NCBI GenBank assembly: GCA_029721435.1
Contig: CM056583.1
Location: 93,687,575 to 93,751,574 of the forward strand
Length of the DNA: 64,000 nucleotides
Source: Gymnothorax reevesii
Taxonomy: Eukaryota > Chordata > Actinopteri > Anguilliformes > Muraenidae
Direction of reading: 5' to 3'
The translations under genes and the position numbers were made by a program. Positions 22,638-33,715 of the stretch are shown in pieces (position 1 is the first letter of the stretch; the number at the start of each line of letters is the position of its first letter). The notes below the pieces were generated by a model. It searched no databases, was not told the origin of the DNA, and worked only from the letters and a program-made list of their open reading frames with translations.

Positions 22638-25600
22638 CCGCACGGATTCGTTTTTCCAAGGAAGCGCTCAATGGACTCGCGCAAAGGAGCCGCGCCTGTG
22701 AGCCGGACTACCTGCGCTGAGTCAGCGCGTCTGCTGCTGTTTCAATCTCGCTGGTTGCTTAGCCAAAGCGATATTGCCTCCATCTAATCTATCAACTAAG
22801 TGGTAGGACAAAGCATTACGGCCGTGGTTTATCCCTGTTTGCTGCCTTTCAATCCTGATCTTCAATTATGTTTCATTTAATAAGTTTAGTACTTATTGCG
22901 CTTTATCCTGGCTCTGCCGGGAGAGGAGGAACTTGGGTGAGTGATTCGACGTTGCACCTCCCGTTGACATTGTCCAATTATAAACTGGAAACAAGCTGGT
23001 ATCCCTCGATTAAACCTCTCCCGTCCCTCCCCAGTTTGCATACGAAAGATCTTGTGAATGTGTACTATTTGTATGTACTCGATGACTATTTGTGTTTTAT
23101 TGCCTCCGACGCACTTCGCTCGCAATCTGTGTGTAATAATGTTTCAAAACGAAGAGCGCCCAAGGTTCACGCATTGCGATGTATTATCATGATTTTATTG
23201 TTAAAATCTGGAAACGTTCAGCCAAATCCAGGCCCCGTGGAAATGAATGTGTTGCAAACTCCTGCAGAATTTCAGAGGAGATCAGGGTTGGGCGTTCTTC
23301 ATATGAATGTCAGGAGTTTGTTACCGAAAATGGATTCTGTTAGAATCTGGGCAAAATCGACGAATGCAGACATTATGGTTGTCTCTGAAACATGGTCATC
23401 TAAATCGGTGTCGGATGCGGATATACATATAAATGGCTTTAGTGTATTTCGCTGTGATCGCCCCAGGAAGGGTGGAGATGTTGCCATATATTGCAAACCC
23501 CATTTCTTACCTATGGTTGTTATATCCAAATCTGTACCCAAACAGTTTGAATTGTTGGCACTAAATGTACAGTTTTCCTCATCCAGTGCTTTGACGATTG
23601 TTGGTTGTTATCGTCCTCCGTCAGCTTCAAAAGAAGCTCTTACTTCCCTATTGGAGTTGCTTTTGAGTTTAAATTATGCCGAGATTCTTCTGGTCGGTGA
23701 TTTAAACTGGGACTGGCTGTCCATATGTTCTGATCCTTTTAAAGTTCTCTGTAATTCATTGAATCTTACTCAGTTGATTGATTCTCCTACGAGACCTAAC
23801 GTAAAACAACCTGAGAAATCTACCCTACTTGATGTAATGTTAACTAATATGCCACATAAATATTCGGCCACCGCAGTTTTTTCAAATGACATCAGCAATC
23901 ACTGCGTTATCGCCACAGAAAGGAATACTAAAATCCCGAAATTAAAACCCCGCATCATTTATAAACGGAATTTTAAAGCGTTTGCTGCTCAAGCCTTTTT
24001 AAGAGATCTGTGTGAATGTGACTGGGAAAAGATTTTTTTAATTCCTGATGTGGAAAATGCTTGGTCTTACTTCCAGTCACTCTTTTTACAAGTGTCAGAC
24101 AAACATGCTCCTTTCCGCAAGTACAGAATAAAATGTAGAGATAATCCATGGTTTTCTGATGATATTGCTGAATTGCTTAATCTGAGAAATTCGGCCTGGG
24201 CTTTGGCCAGGAGATCTCAGAGTGAAGTAGACTGGGGCAATTTTAGGTGCCTCAGAAATAAATGCACAAATTTAATTCGAAAGGCTAAATCAGATTTTTA
24301 TTTAAAGAATACAACAGATAATTTAAATAATCCAGCTAAATTTTGGAAAACCATTAAGTCCATTTCTGCCCACAACTCCTCTTCTTCTCTTCCCGATTGT
24401 GTTACAGTGGATAATACAACTATATCTGATAAAGTAACAATGCTAAATTGTTTTAACAAATATTTTATTTCATCTGGTCTTTTATTCCAGAATGGGAACA
24501 TTTTAAATAATGCTATACCTCCTGATCCTTCTCCCAATCTGACACATAATTTTAATCTCATACCTTTTACAGAACAGGAGGTATTAGATGCTATTAGTCA
24601 GGTAAATTCTTTAAAATCAGCTGGCCCTGATGGTCTAAATCCGAATTTGGTGAAAATTGCTGCTGCAGTCATAGCTAGGCCAGTGACATATATTTTTAAT
24701 TTATCCTTAGAGACATGCGACATTCCCAAAATTTGGAAAACAGCATTTGTCTTACCGCTTTTAAAAGGTGGTGATCCTACACAGTTAAACAACTATAGAC
24801 CAATCTCTAAACTTTCTGTTCTAGCTAAAGTACTTGAAAGTCTTGTCTGTAAACAGTTAAAAGCGTTTCTATCTGAAAATATGATTTTAAATGAATTCCA
24901 ATCTGGCTTCAGGAAAAAACATAGTACAATCACCGCTGTCTTAAAGGTTTTAAATGATATAATTCAAGCCTTGGATAAGAAACAGCACTGCTTAGCTTTA
25001 TTTTTAGACTTGTCCAAGGCTTTTGATACGGTGGACTATGCGGTACTGAAAGACAGACTGATCAATATTGGTCTATCATCACACCTAGTCAGTTGGTTCG
25101 AAAATTATCTGTCAGACAGAAGCCAATGTGTCAAAATGGATAATTACAGATCTGATTTTATGGCCACATGCAATGGAGTTCCTCAGGGGTCTATTCTCGG
25201 CCCTATTCTTTTTTCTATTTATGTTAATGAATTGGGCAAGAGAGTGTCAAATACACACCTTCATTTCTATGCTGACGATACTGTTTTATATACATGTGCA
25301 GCCTCCATAGATCAAGCCGTAGATGAGCTTCAAACTGCTTTTAATATCATTCAGGATGATTTGAGCAACTTAAAACTAGTTCTGAATGCCGACAAGACCA
25401 AGCTAAGGGTTTTTAATAGAGTCAAAACGCAGGTATTGAAGCAAAACATTGTTACTCAGCAAAATAAGCCAATAGAGCAGGTAAGCACTTATAAGTACTT
25501 GGGATTTTATTTGGATGGTACATTGTCTTTTGTAGGTCATGTTGAAAAGCTTGTTCAAAAACTGAAAATTAAATTAGGTTTCTTTTATAGAAACAAAGCG

Positions 25601-26275
25601 TGTTTTTCATTGCATGCCAGAAAACAGCTTGTAATGGCTACATTTCTTTCTGTTATTGATTATGGAGATATAATTTATATGCATGCAAGTAAGTCCTGCT
25701 TGCACATGTTGGACAGTGTTTACCATGCAGCTCTAAGGTTCATGACGGACTCTAATTATCAGACACATCACTGTACCCTATACCAGAAAGCTGGACTGCC
25801 CTCCTTGTTAGCCCGCCGACAATTTCATTGGTGAACAATGATCTATAAAGCTGTAGGGGGTCACCTTCCATCCTATTTATATTCCATGCTTGAGTGGACC
25901 ACCACAAATGCTGATGCACTGAGATCACGTGAACTTATTTTATTTAATGTTCCTAAAACGCGTACTACTTTTGGTGAAAAGGCTTTTAGCTGTGCTGCTC
26001 CTTCAGCTTGGAAGAAGTTACAAGAGAAAATCCAGCTTAAAACTCTGGTTTCTTTGGAAAGGTTTAAATTTCTTATTGCGAACACATTGGACACTGTATG
26101 CACTTGTTTTTCATCTTAAATGGTCTGTATCTTGTTTGTCTGAATGATACACTTGTAATTCTTGTTTTTTACACTGTTGAAGCCATTTTTGGCCAGGACT
26201 CCCTTGCAAAAGAGATGTAAATCTCAATGGGACCATTTTCCTGGTAAAATAAAGGTTAAATAAATAAAATAAAAG
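22638..26275 (+). mobile_element. Near full-length L2/CR1-type LINE
   Basis: A plus-strand LINE has a 230-base GC-rich leader, one long ORF (22868-26119) and a 3' UTR. The 3' UTR ends with GGCCAGGACTCCCTTGCAAA-, ATCTCAATGGGACC-type sequence and a TAAA-rich tail (about 26240-26275). The same 3' tail family occurs inverted at 44930-45100. The gypsy element sits directly upstream, so the true 5' end may continue left of 13540. It is the best preserved LINE in the window. Confidence 0.85.
22868..26119 (+). pseudogene. LINE ORF2 with NPGP motif, one premature stop
   Basis: One frame of about 1083 codons is broken only by TGA at 25832-25834. The N-terminus is hydrophobic and signal-like (MFHLISLVLIALYPGSAG). 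Near residues 110-124 a hydrophobic stretch runs into LLKSGNVQPNPGP, ending in the NPGP of 2A-type sequences. The endonuclease follows (HMNVRSLLPK, VVSETWS, GGDVAIY, GCYRPP, LVGDLNWDW). Its last box reads SNHCVI where SDH is expected, so a catalytic Asp appears changed to Asn. Reverse transcriptase shows SAGPDGL, NNYRPIS, FQSGFRKKHST, LDLSKAFDTVDY, GVPQGSILGP and FYADDTVLY. The C-terminal part after the stop keeps the LINE tail. The product would carry out target-primed reverse transcription. Confidence 0.85.
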
Positions 26276-27030
26276 AAACCTTTAATAAACAGCATAGCCT
26301 TTCTCTGTTGGTAGTTGGGACTACCGAACTACTAGTTTGGTTCCAGGGGGAAGTGAAGCAATAGTGAGCTGGGGCGAGTCCTATGAAAGAACTAGCGATA
26401 TAGCTATCATTTGTGTATTGTGGGTTCAATAGGGTGATAGGGGAGATAGGGTGGGGCGAGGCCGTTTAGAGCTCTGCATGTAATGAGGAGGAGTTTAAAC
26501 TGAATCCATGCAGATATGGGAAGCCAGTGTAGTTGGTAATGAACAGGGGTGATGTGAGCAGATTTGGCTGCTGAGTTTTGGACGTATTGAGGAATTTACG
26601 AGGCAAGAAGTAGCAAATGCATGGACTAGTGTTTCAGGGTCATTATAAAGGGGGGAAGAGCAAAAGCGGGCAATAATGTGGAAGTGGAAACATGCTTTTT
26701 TAACAACAGAATTGATATGTGGCTGAAAGGAGAGTGTGGGGTCAAAAATTACTTCAAGGTTACAAACTGCACCAGATGGGGTGACAGTGATGCCATCTAT
26801 GGCAAGATGGAGATCCCCAGCTTTTGAAGGGCAGTCTTGAACCCAACCATCTCAGTCTTATCGCAGTTCAACTGAAGACATTTGGATGCCGTCCAATGCC
26901 TATTTTCCTGCAAACAATCAATGAGGGAGGAGAGTGGGAGAGGAACAGTGGGTTTCGTACTGAGGTAGATTAAAATGTCGTCAGCATAGAAATGAAATTG
27001 TTGACCATACTGACAGATGATAGAACCAAG

Positions 27031-28565
27031 CACACTGGGTTTAAAGTGCTTGAAAGTCTGAAAAAAAATACTGAAACAATGTAATTTTGTAGGTCTTAGT
27101 GAGCAGATAAAGAAAATGCAAAAATAAATAAACTCTTATAAGAATTTTTGGAGAAAATCAGCACCCAACTTGAAATTTTCTAATTGACATTAAAGGGTTA
27201 AAAAACTTCTGCGCTTTGGTGATTCATTTCTGAAAGTTTCCTCTGCAGGGTTGTCGATCAAAAGAATGAGAAAAATAGTAATATTAGTCCATCTCCTTTC
27301 TTTAACCCTCACATGGCAAAAATGTTCTAAATGTAATGCTTAGATGTGCGCTATTGTACTCTTTGACGGCCGCTTTAAGCATAAACCAGATCGTTTGTTG
27401 CTGCTGTCCTTTCTGATGCCTCTCCCAGAATGTTGAGAAGTCAGTGTGAACTGCTTTGAAAGCTTCCTCAGAATATCTAGCCAATCCACAACCAAGTTTC
27501 ACATAGGCCTCGCAGAAGTTGGCAACATCGTCTTCCCATCCACTGTGTCCACAGCCTCTGTATATTCTGCTAAAACAGAGCCCACACAGCCTAAAAGAGG
27601 AGTCCTGCTCTTTGGAGTGTTTTGGACGCCCTCTTTTGAGGCCACCTTGTGTCTGCTTGGCCTTGAATCCATTGGCTTTCGCCACTTGGCAAATCAAACA
27701 GTCACAAGACTGAAGTCTGGGGCTGATCCAACGCTGGCCTTCAATGACCTTTTCCAGTTGGTACAGACAGTTGAATTTTTGGTCAAGATTACCTTGCCTC
27801 ATCTTATAAACCTTTGTTTTACAAGTGTCACAAAGTGATGTTGGTAAACGGCGGTCATGAACGTCATACTGAGATATTATGTTATCCTGAATAGTTTTGA
27901 TGAGGTGAACGTCGCCCACTATGGAGAAACTCCCTTTATGAAAGCAAAGCAAACAAACTCTTGAGCGAGCTTCACTGTGATCCATAATGGTAGGCCGTCA
28001 GTCATGGAAAGGCCCATCTTTCACATGCTCTGTCTTTTATGAATGTAAGGTTATGCAACCTGTAAGCTGCATTAACTCCCAAGTAGGAGTAATGATGAAA
28101 ATGACATGGGCATTACTTCCACTCCAGCTGAGGTAATGAATGAAAAGGCCTGTTATACATGATGTAATCAGCTGCCAATTGTTCCTACCACACAAAAGGA
28201 GAGTTTTGGACGATTTGACTAAAGCTGACCAACATTTTGAGCAACATGATGGGTTATATTCAGGGATTTAATATTTTCATATTTTTGACAATAAATTAGG
28301 TTACCATGGTAACATTTTGTATTTTCACAAATCTGACCATGTGGTATGATTATCTAATAAGTCAAACTATCGAAAAAGAACATGGATTTCTTAGGATTTT
28401 GCAATTCAAGATGACTGCCACATAAAAAATGGATTTTCTCCAAAAATTCCTATAAGATTTTTTTTATTTTTGCATTTTCTTTATCTGCTCACTAAGACCT
28501 ACAAAATGACACGTCTTGTTTTAGTATCTTTTTTGCTGACTTTCAAGCACTTTAAACCCAGTGTG
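27031..28565 (-). mobile_element. DNA transposon with long TIRs and a RAG1-N-terminus-like ORF
   Basis: The ends are inverted repeats of about 130 bp (27031-27159 and 28432-28565), starting CACACTGGGTTTAAAGTGCT on both sides, highly similar with a few indels. A 4-bp target duplication CAAG flanks it (27027-27030 and 28566-28569). CAC termini with a 4-bp duplication resemble Chapaev-type elements. The only long ORF is the minus-strand zinc-binding protein at 27302-27985; no DDE/D transposase core is present, so this is an internally deleted or two-component element. Superfamily assignment is inference. Confidence 0.8.
27302..27985 (-). CDS. Zinc-binding protein resembling the RAG1 N-terminal region
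   Basis: An intact 227-codon ORF has a Met start and stop. Cysteines come in pairs: C11/C14 (RVCLLC), C52/C55 (SLCDTC), C94/C96/C99 (SCDCLIC) and C134/C137 (RLCGLC), with a further CGH near 145-147. Between the first two pairs is a segment ending YDVHDRRLPTSLC. The spacing and the SPRLQSCDCLICQ block recall the N-terminal zinc-binding region of vertebrate RAG1 (a CxxC near residue 100, an FCHNC motif, then a PSCDIC motif) as I remember it. Related N-RAG-like mobile elements have been described in invertebrates. There is no RING finger and no catalytic core. It lies inside the TIR-bounded element, so it is a transposon protein and not the host rag1 gene. An alternative is an unrelated transposon zinc-finger protein with convergent spacing. 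Confidence 0.6.
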   Translation of the reverse strand: MDHSEARSRVCLLCFHKGSFSIVGDVHLIKTIQDNIISQYDVHDRRLPTSLCDTCKTKVYKMRQGNLDQKFNCLYQLEKVIEGQRWISPRLQSCDCLICQVAKANGFKAKQTQGGLKRGRPKHSKEQDSSFRLCGLCFSRIYRGCGHSGWEDDVANFCEAYVKLGCGLARYSEEAFKAVHTDFSTFWERHQKGQQQQTIWFMLKAAVKEYNSAHLSITFRTFLPCEG

Positions 28566-28654
28566 CAAGAGGGAGCATATACATTATGAAAAGAAGGGGA
28601 CCTAGGACAGAACCCTGCGGGACGCCTTTGGAAACTGGAGCAGAGTGTGATTTG

Positions 28655-29960
28655 TGCTTTTTTTTAATTTAACCTTGATTTATACAGGGGAACTCATTGA
28701 GACCTCAGTCTCATTTGCGATGGTGCTGGTAAACAACCCAAAACATGAAACACAATACAATGCAATACGTTATCATAGAAAATTTTTATTGTATATTGTT
28801 CTCTTATCATACAGGAGTGCATGCAATACATGTAACGAAGAAATCATAGTAATATTATTCAAAACATACGCAGTCCCCAACTTCTAAATCCTTTAACACT
28901 TTTTTGAAATTCAGTAATGAAATTAATTTATCCATTTTTAAAGGTTCTTGAAAATTGTTCCATGTCCTTGGACCGCAGTGACTACGAGCAGTTTTACCAA
29001 GCTCCATTTTAACTCTGGGGACTTCTAGGACCAACCAGTCCTTAGATCTTGCATGGTAATTGCTGTGATGCCTTGAAATAAAAGTTTTAAGATCACTGGG
29101 TAATCTGTGTAGGATTGCTTTAAGATCAACTAGTCCTGCCTTCTCCTAGGAGACAATGATGGCTGACCCACAGCTTTACAGAGAACAGTGATGCGTTCTA
29201 CAATGATCTCCAGTAATAAAACAAAGTGCAGCGTGATAGACCTTATCAGTTTTTTTCAAGGCCGTTGGGGCAGCGTGCATGCAGATGATGTCACTATAAT
29301 CTAAAACTGACATGAAGGTTGACTGAATTAAAAGCTTCCAATTATCGACAGAAACAAGAACTGTTTGAGTAAAAAAAAAATTTATGCCTTAACTTTTTTG
29401 TTAGTTCATCAAGGTGTAATTTAAAAGACAGTTTTTCATCGATAAATATCCCAGGGTATTTGCACCGAGACACTCGCTCGATTTCAGAGCCATTCAAGTT
29501 GCAAATTCTAAATGGACAATCCCTCAAAGAGTGGGATCTAGAGAGATGCATACATTTTGTTTTAGCCACATTTAAAACTAATTTGAGCTCTAGAAGTGAG
29601 TGCTGAAATGAAACAAGGGCTCTTTGCAATGCAGATAACACTTGATCCAATGAAGAAGCATAAGTATAAAGCACTGTATCATCAGCATAGAAATGTACCT
29701 GACAGCCATTATCAAAAGAGAACATATTAATATAGAGTAAAAAATAAGGGTCCTAGAATCAAGCACTGTGGTAGCCCTTTAGTGAACTCCAAGAAAAAAG
29801 CTGATTGAGCAGAGTCTGCTACAACACTTTGTGTTCTATTTGAAATATAACTTGAAAACCATTTGCAAGCATTCTGATCTAGGCCTGATGAGCAAAGTCT
29901 GTCAAGGAAGAGTGAATGATGGATGGTGTCAAAGGCCTTGGAACAAACAGGGCAGCACAA
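28655..29960 (-). pseudogene. LINE fragment E (reverse transcriptase half)
   Basis: Minus-strand reverse transcriptase pieces lie at 29960-29727 (SKAFDTIHHSLF, SYISNRTQSVV, a degenerate LPQCLILGPLFF box) and 29725-29342 (VHFYADDTVLYTY, LKLVLNVAKTK), followed by a 3' UTR with an AATTTAACCTTGATTTATAC tail at the left. It is truncated at the 5' end near 29960 and frameshifted. It resembles the LINE at 22868-26119 and is of the same general group. Confidence 0.8.
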
Positions 29961-30784
29961 TGTTGCCCACTATCAAGGGCACAACGATACCGATGCTGCA
30001 GATATAGTGCTGTGTCCAGCTCTACAGCCAGACTGAAATGTACTGAAAATGCAATTTCTATTTAGAATGTATGGAACATCATCACATCGAAGGTGTTCCA
30101 TTTGTAAACAATACGATAACCAATGCTTAACAATACCAATGGCCTCTCGAAAATTCTCAGTCTGTAATTACATCCTAAAATCCACAAAACCTGTATACAA
30201 CCTATACAATGTACAAAAGTTTTATGAAAACGTCTAAATGGGTTTTCTGAGAAATATGTAGTATATAATAAATACGGCCGGAATACACCATGTTACCGGT
30301 CTGGCAATTTAACAACACTCACACATTATTTTGCCAACTATATGAGGCAACTTTTGTGAAAATATCATAGGTGTGTTTTAATAGGAACCTGGTTGTTTTT
30401 CAAGATGAACTTTACATTTTGCATCAAGACAGATACATTTTTCAATGGAAAAATGTCTGAAACCTCTTTACATTTTCACATATACTGTATACTTATGTTT
30501 GGTATCAAATTGTCATGTTGTTGTGTTTCCATTAAAAATCATCCGGTTTTTCAGAACAATCATTTATGGGTTAAAATATGCACTTTGAGGCCTTGCCTCA
30601 CAAAAATCTTGAAATCACTAAATAGGTCACTGTTCACTTCCTGTATGCAAATTTCACATTTCAAATCAATTTTCTGGACAGTCCCACAAGTAGGCACATA
30701 TAACCAGAAGATGGTTCAAATTGGGCTGTGGGCAAATTTGCCTGTACCCTGCAAAACCTCCTTACATTCTTGTCACTTATGAGA
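29961..30784. other. AT-rich unassigned stretch
   Basis: Only short chance ORFs. I recognise no repeat or gene. Confidence 0.4.
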
Positions 30785-30920
30785 CCGTTTATGGAACAGC
30801 CTGCCTACGGCGAAGCAGCTTTCCAGCATTACGCCCCACATTTATGGAACACCCAACCTACAGTGAGGCTGCTTTCCAGCATTACGCCCCGCGTTTATGG
30901 AACAGCTGTTGTGAATTAAG
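30785..30920 (+). pseudogene. L2-type LINE C-terminal scrap with internal duplication
   Basis: The frame reads GEAAFQHYAPHLWN, like the conserved FS..AP.LWN motif near the C-terminus of L2/CR1 ORF2 proteins. The segment TTATGGAACA...GCTTTCCAGCATTACGCCCC occurs twice in tandem, about 58 bases apart. There is no surrounding LINE body. Confidence 0.5.
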
Positions 30921-31736
30921 TAATTAATGCTTTTTTTTGTATGTTTTTAGTTTCATGATGTTTAGAATTATTTGTTTCTTTGTGTTAGATTTATTTCTAG
31001 TGTGAGTCAATAGATCACCCGATGCAAACATCATTTTGTGTATTCGTGCCTTTGCATTGAATTTGAATGTAATCTGGTCGTGCAAAAAAAAAATTGTTTC
31101 GTGTTCAGTGGAAACGCAGCATACTCGTGGAGCCGCTCCTAATTGGCTGGGCTCAAAATTAAAATTATGACTAATGAAAGATATCATTGCCAAGGATGGT
31201 ATTATTCTAAAACCTAGTTGGATAGCCATTCATTAATGATCTCAATTTGCCTGTCAAAAGTACATTGCCAAAAAAAAAGGTTTAACTGCAAGCCTTTCTT
31301 TAAAAGTCCAGTCATAAATAGAAATCGAATTCAAACAATTATAACATATCAAATTGTACTCGTCTTCCATCATGTCAAATAAGGCACATGCAGCAATTTA
31401 TTCAGATATGGAATGTATCGAGTCCAGTGGCAGCTGGTGAACTGGCAACGGGGGAAGCTTAAACCATCCCTCAAATATAAAATGATTGCTCATTACTGGT
31501 TTTCAATCATTCATTTAAATTATTACAGAAACTCTGAAAACTGACTACACCCGATAATGTTGAGTTTTCAGTAAAAACGCAACCTGTCAACTCTCACACA
31601 TTCAATGCGAGTTTTAGTGGCATATTTATGTTCTCCTGCTGAAGTCAGCAGTTATTCAATCAACGCATATGTAAGAGATTCTCTCGCGGAATTGAAGTCC
31701 TTGTTCAGGGAGGTTTATCAGTCATGTGCCTGACGT
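30921..31736. other. AT-rich unassigned stretch
   Basis: No gene or recognisable repeat seen. Confidence 0.4.
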
Positions 31737-32015
31737 TGGATTTCACCACTAGTAACTGGAAACCGACCATGACTCTGGACTTCTCACGCTTCGTTTACTC
31801 AGGGGTTGGAAGCAATACATGCATTTCATAATCGTTTAAATTAAATGTAAAATGATCTTTGGAAGCAATGCATTTGCATACAGACATTTTAAATGATCTT
31901 ATTTCATTTAAACAAATAATCATGAAACACATACATTGCTTCCAACCCCTGGGTAAACAAAAGCGTGAGAAGTCTGGAGTCATAATCGGTTTCCAATTAA
32001 TAGTGGTGAAATCCA
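31737..32015. repeat. 279-bp foldback repeat
   Basis: TGGATTTCACCACT at the left is matched by the inverted TGGTGAAATCCA at the right. The inner arms keep matching through GGGGTTGGAAGCAAT / ATTGCTTCCAACCCC with scattered mismatches, giving arms of roughly 110-120 bases and a short centre. It is probably a non-autonomous foldback or hairpin element. I could not define target duplications. Confidence 0.7.
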
Positions 32016-32350
32016 CTAATGAGTTGATTCAATTTGGAAGTAATCTGGCACATATTCTGGATTCCAAATCCAGAAGAACCAATAATACTGACACATGGCA
32101 TGGCATTGGTATGCGCTCTACCCTGTGCTCTTCTAGTTTGACCATGTTTTTACCATAGTTCTGAACTTGGATGCTGAGATTTTTGTGAAAAAAGGAGGAA
32201 GTTATCTACAACCACGTTCTGTTAATCATCAAAAGCGAGGTGGAAGTTGTTCTGAAGAAATCTGAGGGTAAAAGATGTACCTGCTACAAGCGTGAGGTTT
32301 AAACCCAGATGCAAACCTTGATTTCCCTACAACCTTGCAGTTAAAACTGT

Positions 32351-32814
32351 AATGCGAATAGAAGCCACTAGATGGCAGTATTGACCTTTCTTACGTTAAG
32401 CCCAGACTGAAGCTAGGTTTGGGCATGTCTTGGGCATGTCTGGGACAAGTCCCAGAGAATAAAAAAAAGAGGTCTAAATGTGGTAGGGGTCTGCAAAAGA
32501 GTATATAAGGAGGAAAATTGAGGGAGTGGAGTAGTAGGAGAAATTGCAAGGAATAGGATACATGTGACCAGACCTGTCATTCTGTTCAAGACCTGTGAAG
32601 TTTCTTGTGGATTTTTGCCTGTGTTGGAGCATTTTCCTCACCGGGAACATCACCAAGCAACCCAACCAAAGGGACTGTAGATATTTTTGTTCTTGTGTTT
32701 ATCAATCTTGGTCAGTAGAGTAGATAGTAGATTAGTTAAAAGTCTTTGTTGGATTAAATGTGTTTAAGTTTTAAAATTGTGTCTGTCATCCCTTGCTGTC
32801 GAAAATGTAATAAC
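32351..32814 (+). repeat. Possible solo LTR
   Basis: The stretch begins TGTAATGCG, contains a TATATAA box at 32502-32508 about 310 bases before its end and ends AATGTAATAACA. It is followed by AATTGGGGCCAGAAC, which resembles a primer-binding-site region. No partner LTR or target duplication was found, so it may be a solo or broken LTR, or merely resemble one. Confidence 0.35.
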
Positions 32815-33338
32815 AAATTGGGGCCAGAACAAAACACACGTCTTTTGGCCTATAAGTACCCAAATCTACCATAAACAATTGATTTGACCATTCATATTTT
32901 ACAGAATATATGTCATCTAAATGATACAGCATAAAGATTGATACACAGTATACACTTAGCTATATCTCATATAGATTGAGAAATGGCATTTGCAGTCAAA
33001 ACTTCCTTGAACCTGGCCGTCATTCTCGTTTGACACTTTTCAGTGTATATGTAACAAGCCTCCCACATTCAGCTGGGAAGACTAAGGCAAAGAATCCAAT
33101 GGTCTTCACATACAGTGCTAGGGAGTGTGATGTAATTAATGGATTTACAACAGTGAGGTGTTACTGAATTGTGTTGCAGCCAAATATAATTAAAGTAATT
33201 TTAAAGTAAGGCATTGCGTCCTACCGTATATATAAAATACACACTGTAGGTATGCACTTGTAAATGACTTTTTATTATGACGCTGTAGGCCATATTTATC
33301 AAGAAACCAAATAATTTGTAGAATGCATTACACTATAT

Positions 33339-33645
33339 CAGGGGTGGGCAATCACGGTCCTGAAGGGCCGGTGTGTATGCAGGTTTTTATTCCTATCAAT
33401 TACCCTGACTAATTGAGTTAATTGATTGCATGCAGAAATATAAATTTTCGCAATGATTTGATCAAAGGAAACTGTTTTATGAAGGGAGACAAGACTAGTC
33501 TTTGTAGTTTCATGATAATTTAAAGAAATACGCATGAAACATCAGTTTTCATAAATGGTTTGGCTAATTGAGACAATCAACTAATTAAAGACCAGACGTT
33601 GGTGTGAAAACCAGGGACAGATACGGCCCTCGCTGCCCACCTCTG
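33339..33645. mobile_element. 307-bp hAT MITE with perfect 8-bp duplication
   Basis: The left end CAGGGGTGGGCAA and right end GCCCACCTCTG form the inverted termini. The flanks carry CACTATAT at 33331-33338 and again at 33646-33653. It is non-coding. Confidence 0.9.
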
Positions 33646-33715
33646 CACTATATTCTCATGAGAACATTTTTGGTTGAGATAAATTATTTGGATTTTTTGC
33701 TTACAGCAGAAACAT

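Larger units (their letters stand above)
26280..28653 (-). mobile_element. L2-type LINE fragment D, split by a transposon
   Basis: Minus-strand LINE sequence occupies 26280-27030 and continues at 28566-28653. The first piece encodes the end of the reverse transcriptase with FHFYADDILIYLS; the second supplies the upstream residues LFIMYMLPL on the same strand and frame. Between them lies the 1535-bp element at 27031-28565. Removing it together with one CAAG copy joins the two pieces in frame. The copy is truncated at both ends. Confidence 0.8.

Noticed and set aside
27302..27985. Host rag1 gene
   Set aside because: The ORF lies between transposon TIRs with a target duplication, and lacks the RING, catalytic core and length of RAG1.
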